Shown here piece after piece: positions 35,264 through 46,610 of a stretch of DNA of 64,000 bases. Source of the DNA: Hibiscus mutabilis (taxonomy: Eukaryota > Streptophyta > Magnoliopsida > Malvales > Malvaceae); contig CM033744.1 of the NCBI GenBank assembly GCA_019671005.1, positions 39,124,022 through 39,188,021 on the forward strand. The letters run 5' to 3'. The translations under genes were made by a program, and so were the position numbers. Numbering within the stretch: position 1 is the stretch's first letter; each line of letters opens with the position of its first letter. Below the pieces are notes generated by a model that ran no database searches, was not told the DNA's origin, and saw only the letters and a program-made list of their open reading frames with translations.

Positions 35264-37789
35264 GTCTAAACCATTAGGAAAACTCCTAGGCCCAAAACAG
35301 GGGCGTTACACATGCCATAGGGTTTAATGTGCACTATAATAAGTCGCATTATGTGTGTCGAGGGGTTGTGATTGTATTGTATTCTCCACCATGGGTACCT
35401 CAGTGGTCAAGGGGTTATGATTGTACTGTTTTCTCCCGTTGATGGATATTATACATTGTAACCATCGAGGGTTTTATTGTACCGTTTGCTTCAGTTAAAT
35501 GTACGTTTAAGTGGTCTAAGGAACCACTTGTGAAATCCGTGTATCCGATGTGTTTTTACAAAAAAAACGTTTTGGCTTTGGGTCACTTTAATACCAATAT
35601 ATGAACTAATGTATCATGATGGAGGAATTATGTTTTGTAGAATATGATTTATACATGTTTTGTTCTTTAATCTTTGCTATTGGATGAATAAACATATGAA
35701 GGCTTAAATTGATGTTTTGCATATGGGATTATGCATAGAATCTATGATACATGTTTTGCATATGGTTTAATATGCATGTTTTGGAAAAGGTAAAAAGGGC
35801 ATGAGGTGTTTTGGCATGATGTTCATAATGTGGTTTGACTCAAATGGTTTTAAGAGCATTGATAAGTGTTTTTAGAGCATCCCTCATTAGGCATTATATG
35901 CTTGCGCTCTCCTTTCTCATCATTGCATAAAAGTGAGCTTCCGAGGCAGCAAGCAAGCAAGGGAGAATCTGATATTCAATTTACTTCATGTATGGTTTAA
36001 TAAATAAACTTGTAGTAATAAAGAGCAATGTGACCAAGTTGTAATTGGGAGGGTAGTTTGCTTACTCCCTGTTTTAGACATGTTCTATTTGGTATTTTGA
36101 ACTTGTGAGATGTTATATGGTTTGATTTGAGGGCTTGGGATGAGAATTGCATGATTGGGTAGAGACCATGCCTATAGGTTCTCTTGATTGATTTGCTAAG
36201 GATTGATTGTTTATCTAGCATACTTGGATGGTTGTGAAAATGGTGTTAAACATGTTATATGATGTTTGTATGATGTTTGAAGTATGTTAGATTGAGCCTA
36301 AGTGTCATATGTTTGGCCAAGAGGTTATTATATGTGGGGTTTAATATGGCTCAATTTGGGGAAATAATAAAGGGGTATCGGTACGAGTAGCCTCCGTATT
36401 GGTACACCCTTGTGAAAAATTACACAGGGATCGGTACAAGGGGTACCGTATTGGTACGAGTTTTAGCTACTGGAATCCTCTATTTTAAAATATAGCAATG
36501 GGTATCGACACTCAACCAAGCGTACCGATACGCGTATGCCATGTGGACTCGTATTGATACGGTTTAAGCCTGTATCGGTACGAGGTTAGTTATTTCTGGT
36601 AATTTCATGTTATGTTTTGGATTCTTTGTAAATTGGTCATTATTTTTGTATTGCTCAATTAATGATGATATTATGATCCAATTTTGATACAAATTCACAT
36701 AGAGGCGTGTAATGAATCTAATTGAAGGTTGGTAACTCTAATTCATATTGTGTGTGCTCTTTTAATTTATAGAAATTTTGTTTTGGTCCTTAAAGTGTTA
36801 AGTCTTGCAAAGTGAATGCTTGTTTCGTCTTCCGCTGTGGTTCGTCACACCTTAGGGTTACTTAAGCATTTAGGCAAGATAAAAAGAAAAAATAGACCAA
36901 TTTAGATTATTAGTTTGGGTTTGCTTTGGCAAACCTAATGTGATGTCTTTGATTTGGTTTTGGCGGCTAGGTCGGGTCAAGGGGTTACAATTTGTAAAAA
37001 GGTAGAAACTTAGAGCATTTGTGCTGAGATTATACCCTTTTCTTAATATAGGCTTACCACCCCCTTTAATGCTTCTTGTCCTACATTGGAAAAGGGAAGA
37101 CAATATTACCTCACCCTTCATCTTTTTCATTTCCCCAACACTTCATCTTTTCCCTCTTTAAATACCCACTTTCTTCACCTAAAAATCTCACATTTATACA
37201 TCATTCCTTCATTTCAAGGTCCAAAATTTGAGTACGATGATCTCCTTATCAAGGGCTTCAAGAAAAGTATAATTTCGGTGATAAAGAGGTAAGCTTCCAT
37301 TAATGGGGTTTTGGGTTTAAAGCTTGATGAAGCTTTTCTTTGATGTTCAAGGTTATAAATTCGTAGCTAAGCTTATCCCTAGTTGTTACCTCAAGTCTTG
37401 ATTCGTATTTCATGTTGTTATGGCAAGATGGGATGATTTGGGAGTTTCTCCAAGCTTGGGTCAAGTGAGAAAGTTGAAGGGTTTTGCTTGGAAGCTTAAA
37501 TCTGGGAATTTTTGCTAAAGGTCAGTATATCTCGGACTCCTACTCTTTTTGAAGATCATAAAATGATTGTTTTGCCTGATTGTGTGGTTTAAGATTGCTA
37601 GTTTTGGTGTTAAGGTAGCTTAAAGCTTTGTTAATGATAAATCCCATATTAAATGTTAATAAGGTGTAAAAAGGGTAGCAAACCACCCTAATTAAATTCC
37701 ATAAGATATAGGATTGAGTTAAAGGGTCAAATGTTACATTTTGGGGGCTTAGGAATTGATTTCCTGAGCCTTAAAAGCCATTTCTGGGC

Positions 37790-38090
37790 TTCGATATCGG
37801 TACACGAGGAACCGATACCGATTCCTTGTGTTTTGAATGACGAACACATGCCATCTTGAGGGACGTATCGGTACGCATATAGTGGGTACTGATACCCCTA
37901 TGTTTCAACAATTCTAGTAGTAAAAAAGTGTATCGGTACGCTTGGGAGCGTATTGGTACCAAAAGGGTATCGGTACACGACCCTCGTGTATCGTTACGGG
38001 GTTTCTGGATAAATCCCTCCACGTGTGAAGCTGAGTATCGGTACGCATAGGGTGGGTATCGGTACACTTGGCTGGGTATCGATACCACTG
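37790..38090 (+). repeat. Cluster of GTATCGGTAC-type motifs in outer LTR
   Basis: About eleven copies of GTATCGGTACG or close variants (GTATTGGTACC, GTATCGATACC, ACCGATACCG) in 300 bases, in both orientations. Similar clusters lie at 19800-20215 and 28320-28720 (chromovirus LTRs) and 36375-36590 (middle LTR). Confidence 0.85.
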
Positions 38091-38474
38091 GGCAATCTGC
38101 CCAAAAAATGCTTTTTGAGTTTGAAAGGCTTATAATTCGAGGACTATGGCCCAATAGACTTCTAATGTGGTATAATAAACAGTAAAACTGAGAAACAATG
38201 ATTTAACCCTCATGTACGAGCATAGTGTGTAATAACTTGGTGAGCCTTGTGTGACTCGTTTATGATGATAACCATGTTGGTTGGTGTCATGCCTTGGGGC
38301 ATTTGCTTGATAGCTTGGCTTGGTTCTACTTACCTCTTTGTGAGGTATATGAATGCTTGGGGAGAATGTTTTATCTTGTGATCGTGTAAAGGAATCTGGA
38401 TGTCCTAGAGTCAGTACTACGATACTTATATAAATGGATACGTACTTCATGCTGAGTGAACAAGTACATCTGAC

Positions 38475-38885
38475 GTACCCATAGGCCGAGTCATCTAGGT
38501 GCGGTTAGAAACCTATCTATGGCTATGGTGATCCAGATAAGGTAATTAACTCGATAGACTGGGTGAGCTCGAGTAACTTGATAGGCTGAGTGACCTCAAG
38601 TAAGGACTACTTGTGGCTAATGTGATCCAAGTATGTATAGGACGTATCCGTGACTATGGTGATCCGGATATGTTATATTTTAACCCGATGGCTGTGTGAA
38701 TATGGGTAACCCGACGGCTGTGTGAGCACAGGTAAAGTAGGGCTTTGTTGGCCATTTATGTAGATGATGTATTGATGTATTATTGTATGATGTGTGGATG
38801 CTATAGATGATAACTTTTGTACCAGATGGCTGAGTGATCAGGGTACAGTATGAAACCTACTCGATATGTTGAGTGATCTCGAGTA
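38475..38885 (+). repeat. Variable-stem, constant-loop hairpin array in outer LTR
   Basis: At least eight units carry a loop near ATGGCTGTGTGATC between changing complementary stems: TATCT/AGATA (38514/38535), ACTCGA/TCGAGT (38549/38569), ACTTGA/TCAAGT (38576/38596), TACTTG/CAAGTA (38608/38628), TATCCG/CGGATA (38645/38665), ACCC/GGGT (38683/38704), GTACC/GGTAC (38819/38842) and TACTCGA/TCGAGTA (38858/38879). Weaker units lie at 38475 and 38708. Confidence 0.85.
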
Positions 38886-39491
38886 TGGTTAAGCATTGTG
38901 GGTTATGTAATACTTCTTGTAGACTTAATGATGCATTGAGATGGGTGATCTAAGAACTCTAGCTAGTGTAGGCTAAGATAATTAACTCATATATAGTGAA
39001 GCCTTATCTATGCTCTCTAAACTATATGTATCTTGCATGCTTATTTTATGATAATCACGAATTGTGGTGGAGTAGAAATGTACCATTGAGCTTTGAAAGC
39101 TCAGCGTTCGAAATCGTTGTTTCCGTTCGCAATTTAGTAGGTTGATCATGGTCGAGGAGCATATCAAGAAGGGATTTCCCAGTATCGCATCGCTTTAGAG
39201 TACAATGCTTAATATTTAGTTTTGGGCTTATGTATTCATAGGACCTTACAAATGTTGAGTCTGTAAACTATATTTGCTTTATTATTTTTTATATACAATA
39301 TTTTAAACTCGAAACTCCTATTTTATAAACTGATTTATATGGTTTGATTTCACGATGAAATATTATGGACGTTTAATGTTTTAAATGATGGCTAAACTTA
39401 TGGTTTTAAATTGAAAATTCGATGGGTCAGTTTTTGGGTGACCTTAATGTAGTACTTCGGATCCAGATTGGGATCGGGGTGTTACAGTTCG

Positions 39492-40884
39492 GTGCCTCCT
39501 CAATTTGGTATCAACAATGTCTAAACTATTTTTTGGTAAAAATAGATGTCTAACATTTTATTTTGTTAATTTTATGTGCTTTGCCGTTAACAGTCGTTAA
39601 AAAAATCTGTTAACCAATTAAAATGTGACATACGAGATGCTTTAATTTTTAATTTCTTTTAATTATTTTTTATATAAAAAACAAATTTTCTCGAAAAACT
39701 CCAACTTTATCATATTTCACAAATGCTCTAAAAATTTGAAAATCCTAATTCAAATTTTAAATCAGCTATCATCATCACGTCGACGTCATCGGAATGAATT
39801 CCTCTTCTCTTGTTAGAATGAAGATTTCACGCATTTAGCGTTCAATTGGGATGTCGTTTATCATTTTCCGACGACGAAGAGATGAGATAAACAGCCATGT
39901 GGGTCTTCCGACAGGAATGGTGGGTGGCAGAGTGATAATCAACGACGACAATAGTTGAATTTAAGGTTTGAATTTTTTGGTGTTAAAATTTTTGAATTTT
40001 GGGAAATATAACATTTTCTTTAAAAAATAAGCTAAAAATAAAAGAAAGTAAAAAAAAGGCAAAACTACGACAGTGGCTGCATATGGTCAAGAGAATATAA
40101 ACACAAACCAAACAAAGGCAAAACCAAAATTTGGAAATGTCGACTGTTATTTGTAGACGTTTGGAATGAAACTAAATTGGGATTTTTTTGTTGTTGTTGT
40201 TGATGCTGGAAGTGATAAATATTTGTAAACCATAGGATTTCTTGTATCACATCTTAACATTTTTCAAATGTTGAAAGTTACTTTTGGTCATGGATTGCTT
40301 TCTTAAGCATAAGACTTAGGCAAGATGACAAGGGTATTTTTTGCATTAACTAATTATTAACGGTTTGGTCGACATCATTAGCATAAAGTAGTTTTAAAAT
40401 TTATAACCAATAACAGTGCTTACTTTTTAATGGACCAACAAAATGCAAATGACTAGTTATTGAACTCGCTATAGTATATATATTGAGAAACAAAAAAATA
40501 TCCTTCTTTATTTGTATCCAACAACTTTCTCAGACTTTTTACTTCTGCTGGGACACCTAATATTTACATTACAATAACGATGCCCGAAATTTCTCTTGTT
40601 TCATGTTCAACTTTTTTTGGTTGATCAATGTTAGTTCAAATGATCAATCAAAATATGTCAAGAGAAGATAAGTTGATAAATTAAAGGTTGTAAACACAAG
40701 AAATTTAGAATGATTCCACCCTAATTGCTTATTCCACTACTTTAATTTTGTCAACTAAGGATTTTTTTCTTCAAATTCAATATATTTTGAGTACAATTTT
40801 TAACCTTACACTAGTTCTCTTAAGTTTTCCAAATCTCATGAATCTCTCTAAAAAAATTATAAATAAACAAACTAAAAGAAACCT
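39492..40884. other. AT-rich intergenic, nothing firm
   Basis: No gene supported. 39510-39610 contains strings like TTTTTTGGTAAAAATAGATG and CCGTTAACAGTCGTTA, related to the ends of the foldback elements at 41283 and 42163. A decayed copy may therefore be present, but a matching second end was not found. Confidence 0.35.
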
Positions 40885-42153
40885 ATAACGGCCCGAATTT
40901 TTTGTTAGGGGCTAAATCATTGGAAGAGTACGAAAAGGAGGAAATTAGAGCCTTTAGTAATGCCCTTTAATTTTTCTAATAAGGGTTAAAATTGGAAGGT
41001 TTGTAAGGTATTCAGGGTCAAAATGAGAATACGTAAAAGATGGTCTTTATGTAGTAATTATCCCTAAAATGATCATGACATAAAATTGAAAAATAAATCG
41101 AGACCTTTGGATTTTAATGAGAATTGCAGTGTTGAATCTTAGTCATCCATCTCTCTTTTAATTGGTCTTTAAATATAGAGAAAAAGTAGATAAAAAGAGC
41201 ATTTTCTCTCCATTTTTCTTCTTCTTGTACGTGAGGTTGTTTAAAGGTAAAACCCATCGCCATTCTTTCATTTTTTTGGGGAGGGAAACTACATATTTAG
41301 TTCATCAACTATGCTCGTATTATTGTTTTAATACTCTAACTATTATTTTTGGTAAAATAGTGCCTAACGTTACATTTTTGTTCTATTTTGATACCCCGAT
41401 TGTTAAAACTAACGAAGATAATGACATAGCTTGATATAATCACAATTTAGTCAAAAACACTCTTATATATTATCAATTTAGTGCAAAATCCTTCAATTTA
41501 AAACATCATCTTAATTTTGATTGAATTTTGTCGCATCTCTTTCCCACCCCCTCGTATTCTCGTCGGTATCCCGATCGTGGAGTTTGGGTCCTCCAATGGA
41601 CTCCGCATTAGCCCCCATTGATTTGCAAGTCCTAAAGTTTTGATTATCCCTAGTATGTTTTTTAAACTCCAAATCAAAAAAAATATTCGACTTGAAGAGG
41701 AAGAAAAATGAGGAATTTACAATTTTAATCTAAAATTAATTTTTTAAATTGATAGAATTTTAGACTAAATTGATAGATTGTATAAGTTTTGGACTAAAGT
41801 TGTTATTAACCCAAGCCACGTCACCATTTCCGTTAATTTTAAACGGAAGAGGTACCAAAACAGAACAAAAACATAACGTTAGATACTATTTTGTCAAAAA
41901 TAATAGTTGGAGTACCAAAACTGTAACATGGGCATAGTTAGGGTACTAAATATGTAGTTTTCCTTTTTTCATATTTTTGTAAGATTATGCGTGGTTTAGA
42001 ATTTGTATGTCATTTTTTTAATTTTGGGTGTTATGGAGAGAATTTTTTATAAACCCTGAAAATTTATTGTTAACTCCATTCATTTTGTTTATTATTGATA
42101 AACGACACATCGATTCTTCTATATAAACAGTTCCGTCTCTAATGACATACTAA
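40885..42153 (+). mobile_element. LTR fragment interrupted by a foldback element
   Basis: ATAACGGCCCGAATTTTTTG at about 40887 closely resembles the start of the outer solo LTR (TGTAACGACCCGAATTTTTT). The sequence continues to 41282 and resumes after the foldback at 41964. No matching 3' end found; boundaries to the right are unknown. Confidence 0.45.
41283..41963. mobile_element. Foldback MITE with terminal inverted repeats of about 115 bp
   Basis: The left end reads GGGAAACTACATATTTAGTT; the right end read inward is GGAAAACTACATATTTAGTA. Inverted similarity continues through CTAACTAT, TATTTTTGG(T/A)AAAATAGT, CTAACGTTA and TTTTGATACC/TTTTGGTACC. Interior is non-coding. No clear target duplication. 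End type resembles the Mutator-like element that follows at 42163. Confidence 0.75.
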
Positions 42154-42162
42154 TATGTTTTT

Positions 42163-42878
42163 GGGTAAACTACACCAGTAGTCACCGAACTATGGTTTCT
42201 TTCCTATTTTTGTTACCGTTTTTTAGCAAAAACATCACTAACGTTATGTTTTCTTCTTATTTTGGTCATCAGCCGTTAAAAACTTAACGATTTTGCTAAC
42301 GTGGAATTTTATTTTATTTTTTTTTAATTTTTCATGTCATTTCTTCTCTCTCCCCGTAAGCAATATATGTTATTTATAATATTTCTATTCAAACTAGCAG
42401 GATGGTGACATGTGTCATTGCCTATTAGTGAAATAAAAAGAATGAAAAATCAAGCCCCTTATGCAGCCAGAGAGATGGCGACACGTGGAACTGCCTATTA
42501 GTCGAATCTCTCTGGCTGCATAAGGGGCTTGATTTTTCATTTCTTTTATTCAACTAATAGGCAGTAACACGTGTCACCATTCTGTTAGTTTGAATAAAAA
42601 TATTATAAAATAACATATATTGCTTACGAGGAGAGAGAAGAAATAACATGGAAAATAAAAAAAAATAAAATTCCACGTCAGCAAAACCGTTAAGTTTTTA
42701 ACAGCTAGTGACCAAAATAGGAAGGAAACATATCGTTAGTGATGTTTTTGCCAAAAAAAAGTTCGGTGACCAAAATAAGAAGGAAACATAACGTTAGTGA
42801 TATTTTGTCAAAATAAATAGTTCGGTGATCAAAATAAGAAAGAAACTATAATTCGATGACTACTGATGTAGTTTACCC
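42163..42878. mobile_element. Mutator-like foldback element, 716 bp, nearly full-length palindrome
   Basis: Ends GGGTAAACTACACCAGTAGT and ACTACTGATGTAGTTTACCC. Flanking 9-bp duplications TATGTTTTT (42154-42162) and TATGTTTCT (42879-42887) agree at eight positions, the size expected for Mutator-like elements. The arms are over 300 bp and close on a spacer of about 30 bp at 42475-42505, between CAGCCAGAGAGA and TCTCTCTGGCTG. Non-coding, so mobilised only in trans. Confidence 0.88.
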
Positions 42879-42887
42879 TATGTTTCT

Positions 42888-43666
42888 TGAGAGATTCAAC
42901 TTTAGACAAGACTTGATGTACATGAGGATCTGACTTTACTTAAAATTTATTTGTACAATCATTTGATTATTTGTTATTTTACATGTTCACTTGATTTGGT
43001 ATCAATTGTTTCTTGGTTGAAATCATAGTTTAAAAATCATGAATTGGCTGTGAAAAAAGAAGAAGCAAATACTATGGGTGAAAATGCTTCACCCACTTAA
43101 TATGTCTCTCCTCAGAAATCCAACAAAGCATTAGTCTTCTCATTAATTAATTAATTAATTAATTATGATTTGGTTGAACTAAATGGATAAGTTTTATCTC
43201 ATTATCAAAATCTCATTCATTATGACATCATCAATGGCTGCTTGTAGGGTAGGTTATCTTCCATTCCTAAATATTGATTAATTTATTTTATTGAAGAAAT
43301 AATTCAATTAATAAAATAATTTTAAATACGAAAAAATATAATATACTTAAAACATATAAATATATAGGTCAGTGAAAATTTGGATATATATATATATATT
43401 AATTTTTACATTGATATATATGATGGATTGGAATCAAGCAAATAGGCTGTCTTCGAAAGGAACGAGTTGGACCGGGAAAACGAGAGTGGCTTGCTTGCTT
43501 GGATAATCTGAAATAGTTATGGAAATAAATACAAAGTATTTTATAATGAATTAATGCACCCATTTATGAAGATAACTTCATTGAAGTTTTGAAAGCGAAA
43601 TTAGGGAAGACTTTGGGATTAAATGTCTCTTTGTGCCAAATAAATTAATCAATCATTTAATTAGTT
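42888..43666. other. AT-rich intergenic with simple repeats
   Basis: No gene supported. An (ATTA)n run lies at 43141-43166 and a TA run at about 43384-43400. Confidence 0.5.
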
Positions 43667-44132
43667 TAGGTATGTAAACGAACTGAATGAATACGAACAA
43701 GAGTATGTTTATGTTCGTTCGTTTACTTTTAACCGAATAAATGAATGAACATGAACGACTAAATGAACATAATTTTTTGTTTGCGTTCGTTTGTTAAGGA
43801 ATACAGCTTGTTCGTGTTTGTTCGTTAAACGAATATAAGTTAACATAAACGAAAAAAAATATGTGAATAAATTTATTTATTTATTTTAAAATATAATACT
43901 TCTGTTACAAAAAATAATAAATGTAAATGAATAAATGTGAATAAATTTAATCGAATATAAACGAACAAACATAAATGAACGGATTATCAAACGTTCAAGA
44001 ACGAACAAGCACTTTGTTTGTGTTCGTTCATTTAATTAAACGAACCGAAAATCTTGTTCATGTTCGTTCATTTAATAAATAAACAAACTTTCTACCGAAT
44101 GGTTCATGAACGTTTGGTTTGTTTACAGCCTA
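43667..44132. mobile_element. hAT-like non-autonomous repeat rich in GTTCGTTCATTT
   Basis: Ends TAGGTATGTAAACGAAC on the left and, read inward from the right, TAGGCTGTAAACAAACC. The interior consists of GTTCGTTCG/GAACGAAC-type strings in both orientations. Target duplication not evident. Superfamily by resemblance only. Confidence 0.5.
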
Positions 44133-44615
44133 ATAGTCTAAACATTAATTTGAATTTCAACGATCCTTCTTTTATTTACAAATTATGACCATTTTGTGAA
44201 GAAAAAAAAACTATGAATTTGATTTGATTGGGTAAGAAAAATAGATATGATCAGGTGGATTGAGGGGGTGTTGAGCAGTAACACTCTTAATTTTTTAAAA
44301 TTCTCATCAAATTTAAGTATTTTTTTATTTTTCATTGATTATCTAATTTTAAACTTTTAAAATTTTAATATAATTATAAAAAAATTATATTTCTAACATA
44401 AAATCTTGGTTCACGGTTAGTCTATGATGATAATACAATTGAATATGGTTGCGTACAGTAGAGTAGCCTTGTATTGACGGTTATATTTATTCTTTTATTT
44501 AGACATGGAAAACTTTCAACTAATTCTGTTTTTTTTTTTTCTGTTAGATGGAAGCAAACTCAAATTTGGTAATGATAAGCTTAAGTTCATAAACTTTAAA
44601 AGTTTTTTTCAACGA
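44133..44615. other. AT-rich intergenic, nothing recognised
   Basis: No credible gene, RNA gene or repeat terminus seen. Confidence 0.4.
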
Positions 44616-44876
44616 GAAATTAGATCATTGGTCACCTCCGTCACGTCATCTATGAGACTAACCAATAAAAACATCATCTCATTATTTTTTTCATGACATA
44701 TTTTTACCAAGTGAATCTTCACTTGGTAAAAACTATTTTTAAAATTGATTTACAGTAAATATAAGTGAAGATTCACTTGGTAAAAATATATGACATGGAA
44801 AAAATAATGAGATGAGTGGTTTTTATTGGTTAATTCTATGGATGACGTGGCGGGAATGACTCATGATATAATTTCC
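44616..44876. mobile_element. Foldback element with nested palindromes
   Basis: The left arm (GAAATTAGATCATTGGTCAC..., then CGTCACGTCATC) is the complement of the right arm (GATGACGTGGCGGGAATGAC, then ...ATATAATTTCC), about 85-100 bp. Inside the left arm, 44701-44732 is itself a 15-base perfect palindrome around TC (TTTTTACCAAGTGAA and its complement). The same string recurs in the right arm near 44765-44787. Confidence 0.75.
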
Positions 44877-45635
44877 CCTTTCCATCACATTATTAATACA
44901 TCTTTAAACGATAAAGTAATAAAAAATACATTTTAAAAGGAGTTATTATTTTTTTAAAAGGAGTTATTATTTTATGCATTGATAGTAGATTTTCTTTTTA
45001 CAATTATGATTAATTTTATTTTAAAATTTTAAATTTTAAACTCTGATCTCTAAAAATAAGATTCTAATCATAAACCCAAATTCTAAATCTTACAACTTAA
45101 ACCTTTAAACCTTGAATTAGATTCATTTGAAAAAAAATTAATGGCAGTGCATTAAATTTTTTTCCTTTTAAAATACTCGTAATCTAATTCAATTTGTTTT
45201 CACAATTACCTTTTTCTATGTTGATGCTTAGATTTTTAACTAGAGATTTGCAAAATTTGTCATGACTTAAAAAATTAATTTTTTATTTAATTTAAAAATT
45301 ATAAATTAAAGGTTAGCAAAATTTTGTATTTTATTCAATTTAGTCTTCTAACTGCAATTTTTTTTAGATATTTTCTTTCCATCAACACCTTTTTCTTCTT
45401 TATACTTTCGTCAATAGTTTTCCTTCAATTTTTTTTCTTCTAGAAATTAGTATTATAAATATATTATATAATTTTAAATGATATTTGATTTATCAAATAA
45501 CATTACAAATCTTACACTTGTGAACAAAAATGAAGAAATATATATATATATATATATATATCGTATATAGTTACAGAAAGATGTTTAAATTGGAACCAAA
45601 CAATACTATAACATTATAAATATAAATTATATTTT
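44877..45635. other. AT-rich intergenic with TA microsatellite
   Basis: No gene supported. A TA run lies at 45539-45561, and a short tandem TTTTAAAAGGAGTTATTATT at about 44932-44971. Confidence 0.5.
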
Positions 45636-45865
45636 AATACACAAATTGTGTAAGAAAAAATTACACAACTCTTCATATTTAAAACTATAAAATCTAAAAC
45701 TTAAATCCCTAAATTTAATACCCTAAATCACAAACTCTAAACCTTGAACCATAAATCTTAAATTTTACACCTTATAACCTAAACCCCTAAACACTGAACC
45801 CCTAAAACCTAAAATTAAAAGACTTGTATAAACACAAGCCTATGTTTCAAAGTATGTTCCTATAA
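45636..45865 (-). mobile_element. Second copy of the telomere-like-core element found in the EndoU intron
   Basis: Read on the minus strand it runs CTTTGAAACATAGGCTTGTG, then ...CTTTTAATTTTAGGTTTTAG, then irregular TTTAGGG-like units. This parallels 650-905. The far end (ACACAATTTGTG) is less well conserved. Confidence 0.55.
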
Positions 45866-46329
45866 ATATTTACAATTAAAATAAAAAAAACTCGAGCATC
45901 TCGACTTGATTGACTCGACTCAAATTTCATAAATTCAACTTCATTCGAAAAAATTCAAATAAATGATAAAAATAAAACTTATCAATTTAATTAACTCGAA
46001 ATTATTGATTTGACTCGACCCAATCCGGTAAATACTCACTGATATCTCCAACTCTACCATTTTCATTTTTCAGGCAAGACTGCCTAACCATGTCAAAAGC
46101 AACGGTCTAGCTGACGGGACAAAACACGCAATCGAAGATTTTGAGTCACCAAGAATTGTCTAGTAATAAAAGTTAGAACTTGGAACAATAGGAAAACCTG
46201 ATTGGAAAGTGATCTGAAATAAAAACTAAAGCTGAGATAAGCTCATTTGGTCAACAAACAACTACAATAAAAAACCAACCAAATTAAACTAAGGTTTTAA
46301 AGTAGGAAAGTGAAAATAAAATAAAATTT
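45866..46329. other. Intergenic with degenerate CTCGAC/CTCGAA strings
   Basis: 45890-46040 has the same ACTCGA-rich texture as 1320-2080. The remainder shows nothing recognisable. Confidence 0.4.
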
Positions 46330-46610
46330 GTAATCACTTTAATTTAGGGTTTAAGGATTTAGTGGTTTAAGTTTAGGGGTTTAGGTTTAGAGTATATGAT
46401 TTAGAGGTTAACGTTTAGTTTTTAGGGTAATATAATTAGGGATTTAGGTTTTAACCTATAAATACTAAATTTTAACCATAAACCCTAAATCATAACCACG
46501 CCACCTAACTTCAAAATTCATGCGCTTAAACCCCTAAACGCTAAATCCTAAACTAAAGTATTTGTAGTTTCTACGAGTGCTTGTACATGAAATAATTATC
46601 CTTTAAAGTA
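46330..46610. mobile_element. Palindromic TTTAGGG/CCCTAAA element, copy B
   Basis: Matches the element at 16500-16830 through its centre: TAATATAATTAGGGATTTAG, then GTTTTAACCTATAAATACTA here, against TAATATAGTCAAGGATTTAG and GTTTTAACCTATAAACTCTA there. It folds on itself in the same way. It ends roughly 360 bp before the metalloproteinase start codon. Confidence 0.6.

Larger units (their letters stand above)
19410..35310 (-). mobile_element. Complete Ty3/gypsy chromovirus (Tekay/Del-like), minus strand, decayed
   Basis: On the minus strand the order is 5' LTR (35310-27912), primer binding site, gag, protease, reverse transcriptase, RNase H, integrase, chromodomain-like tail, polypurine tract and 3' LTR (22988-19410). 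Flanks CATGT and CATGC match at four of five bases as target duplication. The two LTRs measure 3579 and about 3564 bp after removing the nested insert. By eye they differ at roughly one base in fifteen to twenty, so the insertion is old. Numerous stops and frameshifts make it non-autonomous. It sits inside the middle solo LTR. Confidence 0.92.
27912..35310 (-). repeat. Chromovirus 5' LTR, split by a solo LTR
   Basis: Plus-strand limits TGTAACCCCC (27912) and GGGGCGTTACA (35310). Interrupted at 31434-35268 by a solo LTR plus one copy of its target duplication. Repeats the CCGATAC motif region (28320-28720) and the hairpin array (29585-29810) of the 3' LTR. Confidence 0.92.
17755..36989 (+). 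mobile_element. Middle solo LTR, interrupted by a complete chromovirus
   Basis: Begins TGTAATGCCCTAAATTTGGG at 17755 and ends GGGTCAAGGGGTTACA at 36989. Its own parts, 17755-19409 and 35311-36989, total about 3.3 kb. Read on +, it is similar along most of its length to the reverse complement of the chromovirus LTRs: CACTAGTGACC-, CTTTTTCTCCC- and CGAGGGGTT-type blocks come in the same order. It is therefore a related family in opposite orientation. Flanks CATTT (left) and ATTTG (right) give only an imperfect target duplication, so the outer boundary is slightly uncertain. Confidence 0.75.
17498..39486 (+). mobile_element. Outer solo LTR (LTR retrotransposon), split by nested insertions
   Basis: Begins TGTAACGACCCGAATTTT at 17498 and ends GGATCGGGGTGTTACA at 39486. 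Exact 5-bp duplications GTTCG flank it at 17493-17497 and 39487-39491. Its own sequence is only 17498-17754 plus 36990-39486, about 2.75 kb, without coding sequence or primer binding site, so it is a solo LTR left by recombination. It carries many GTATCGGTAC motifs (37790-38090) and a micro-hairpin array (38475-38885). Confidence 0.88.

Noticed and set aside
38475..38885. CRISPR-like array
   Set aside because: The repeated part is a loop between self-complementary variable stems, without uniform repeats or spacers of fixed length, and the DNA is a plant LTR.
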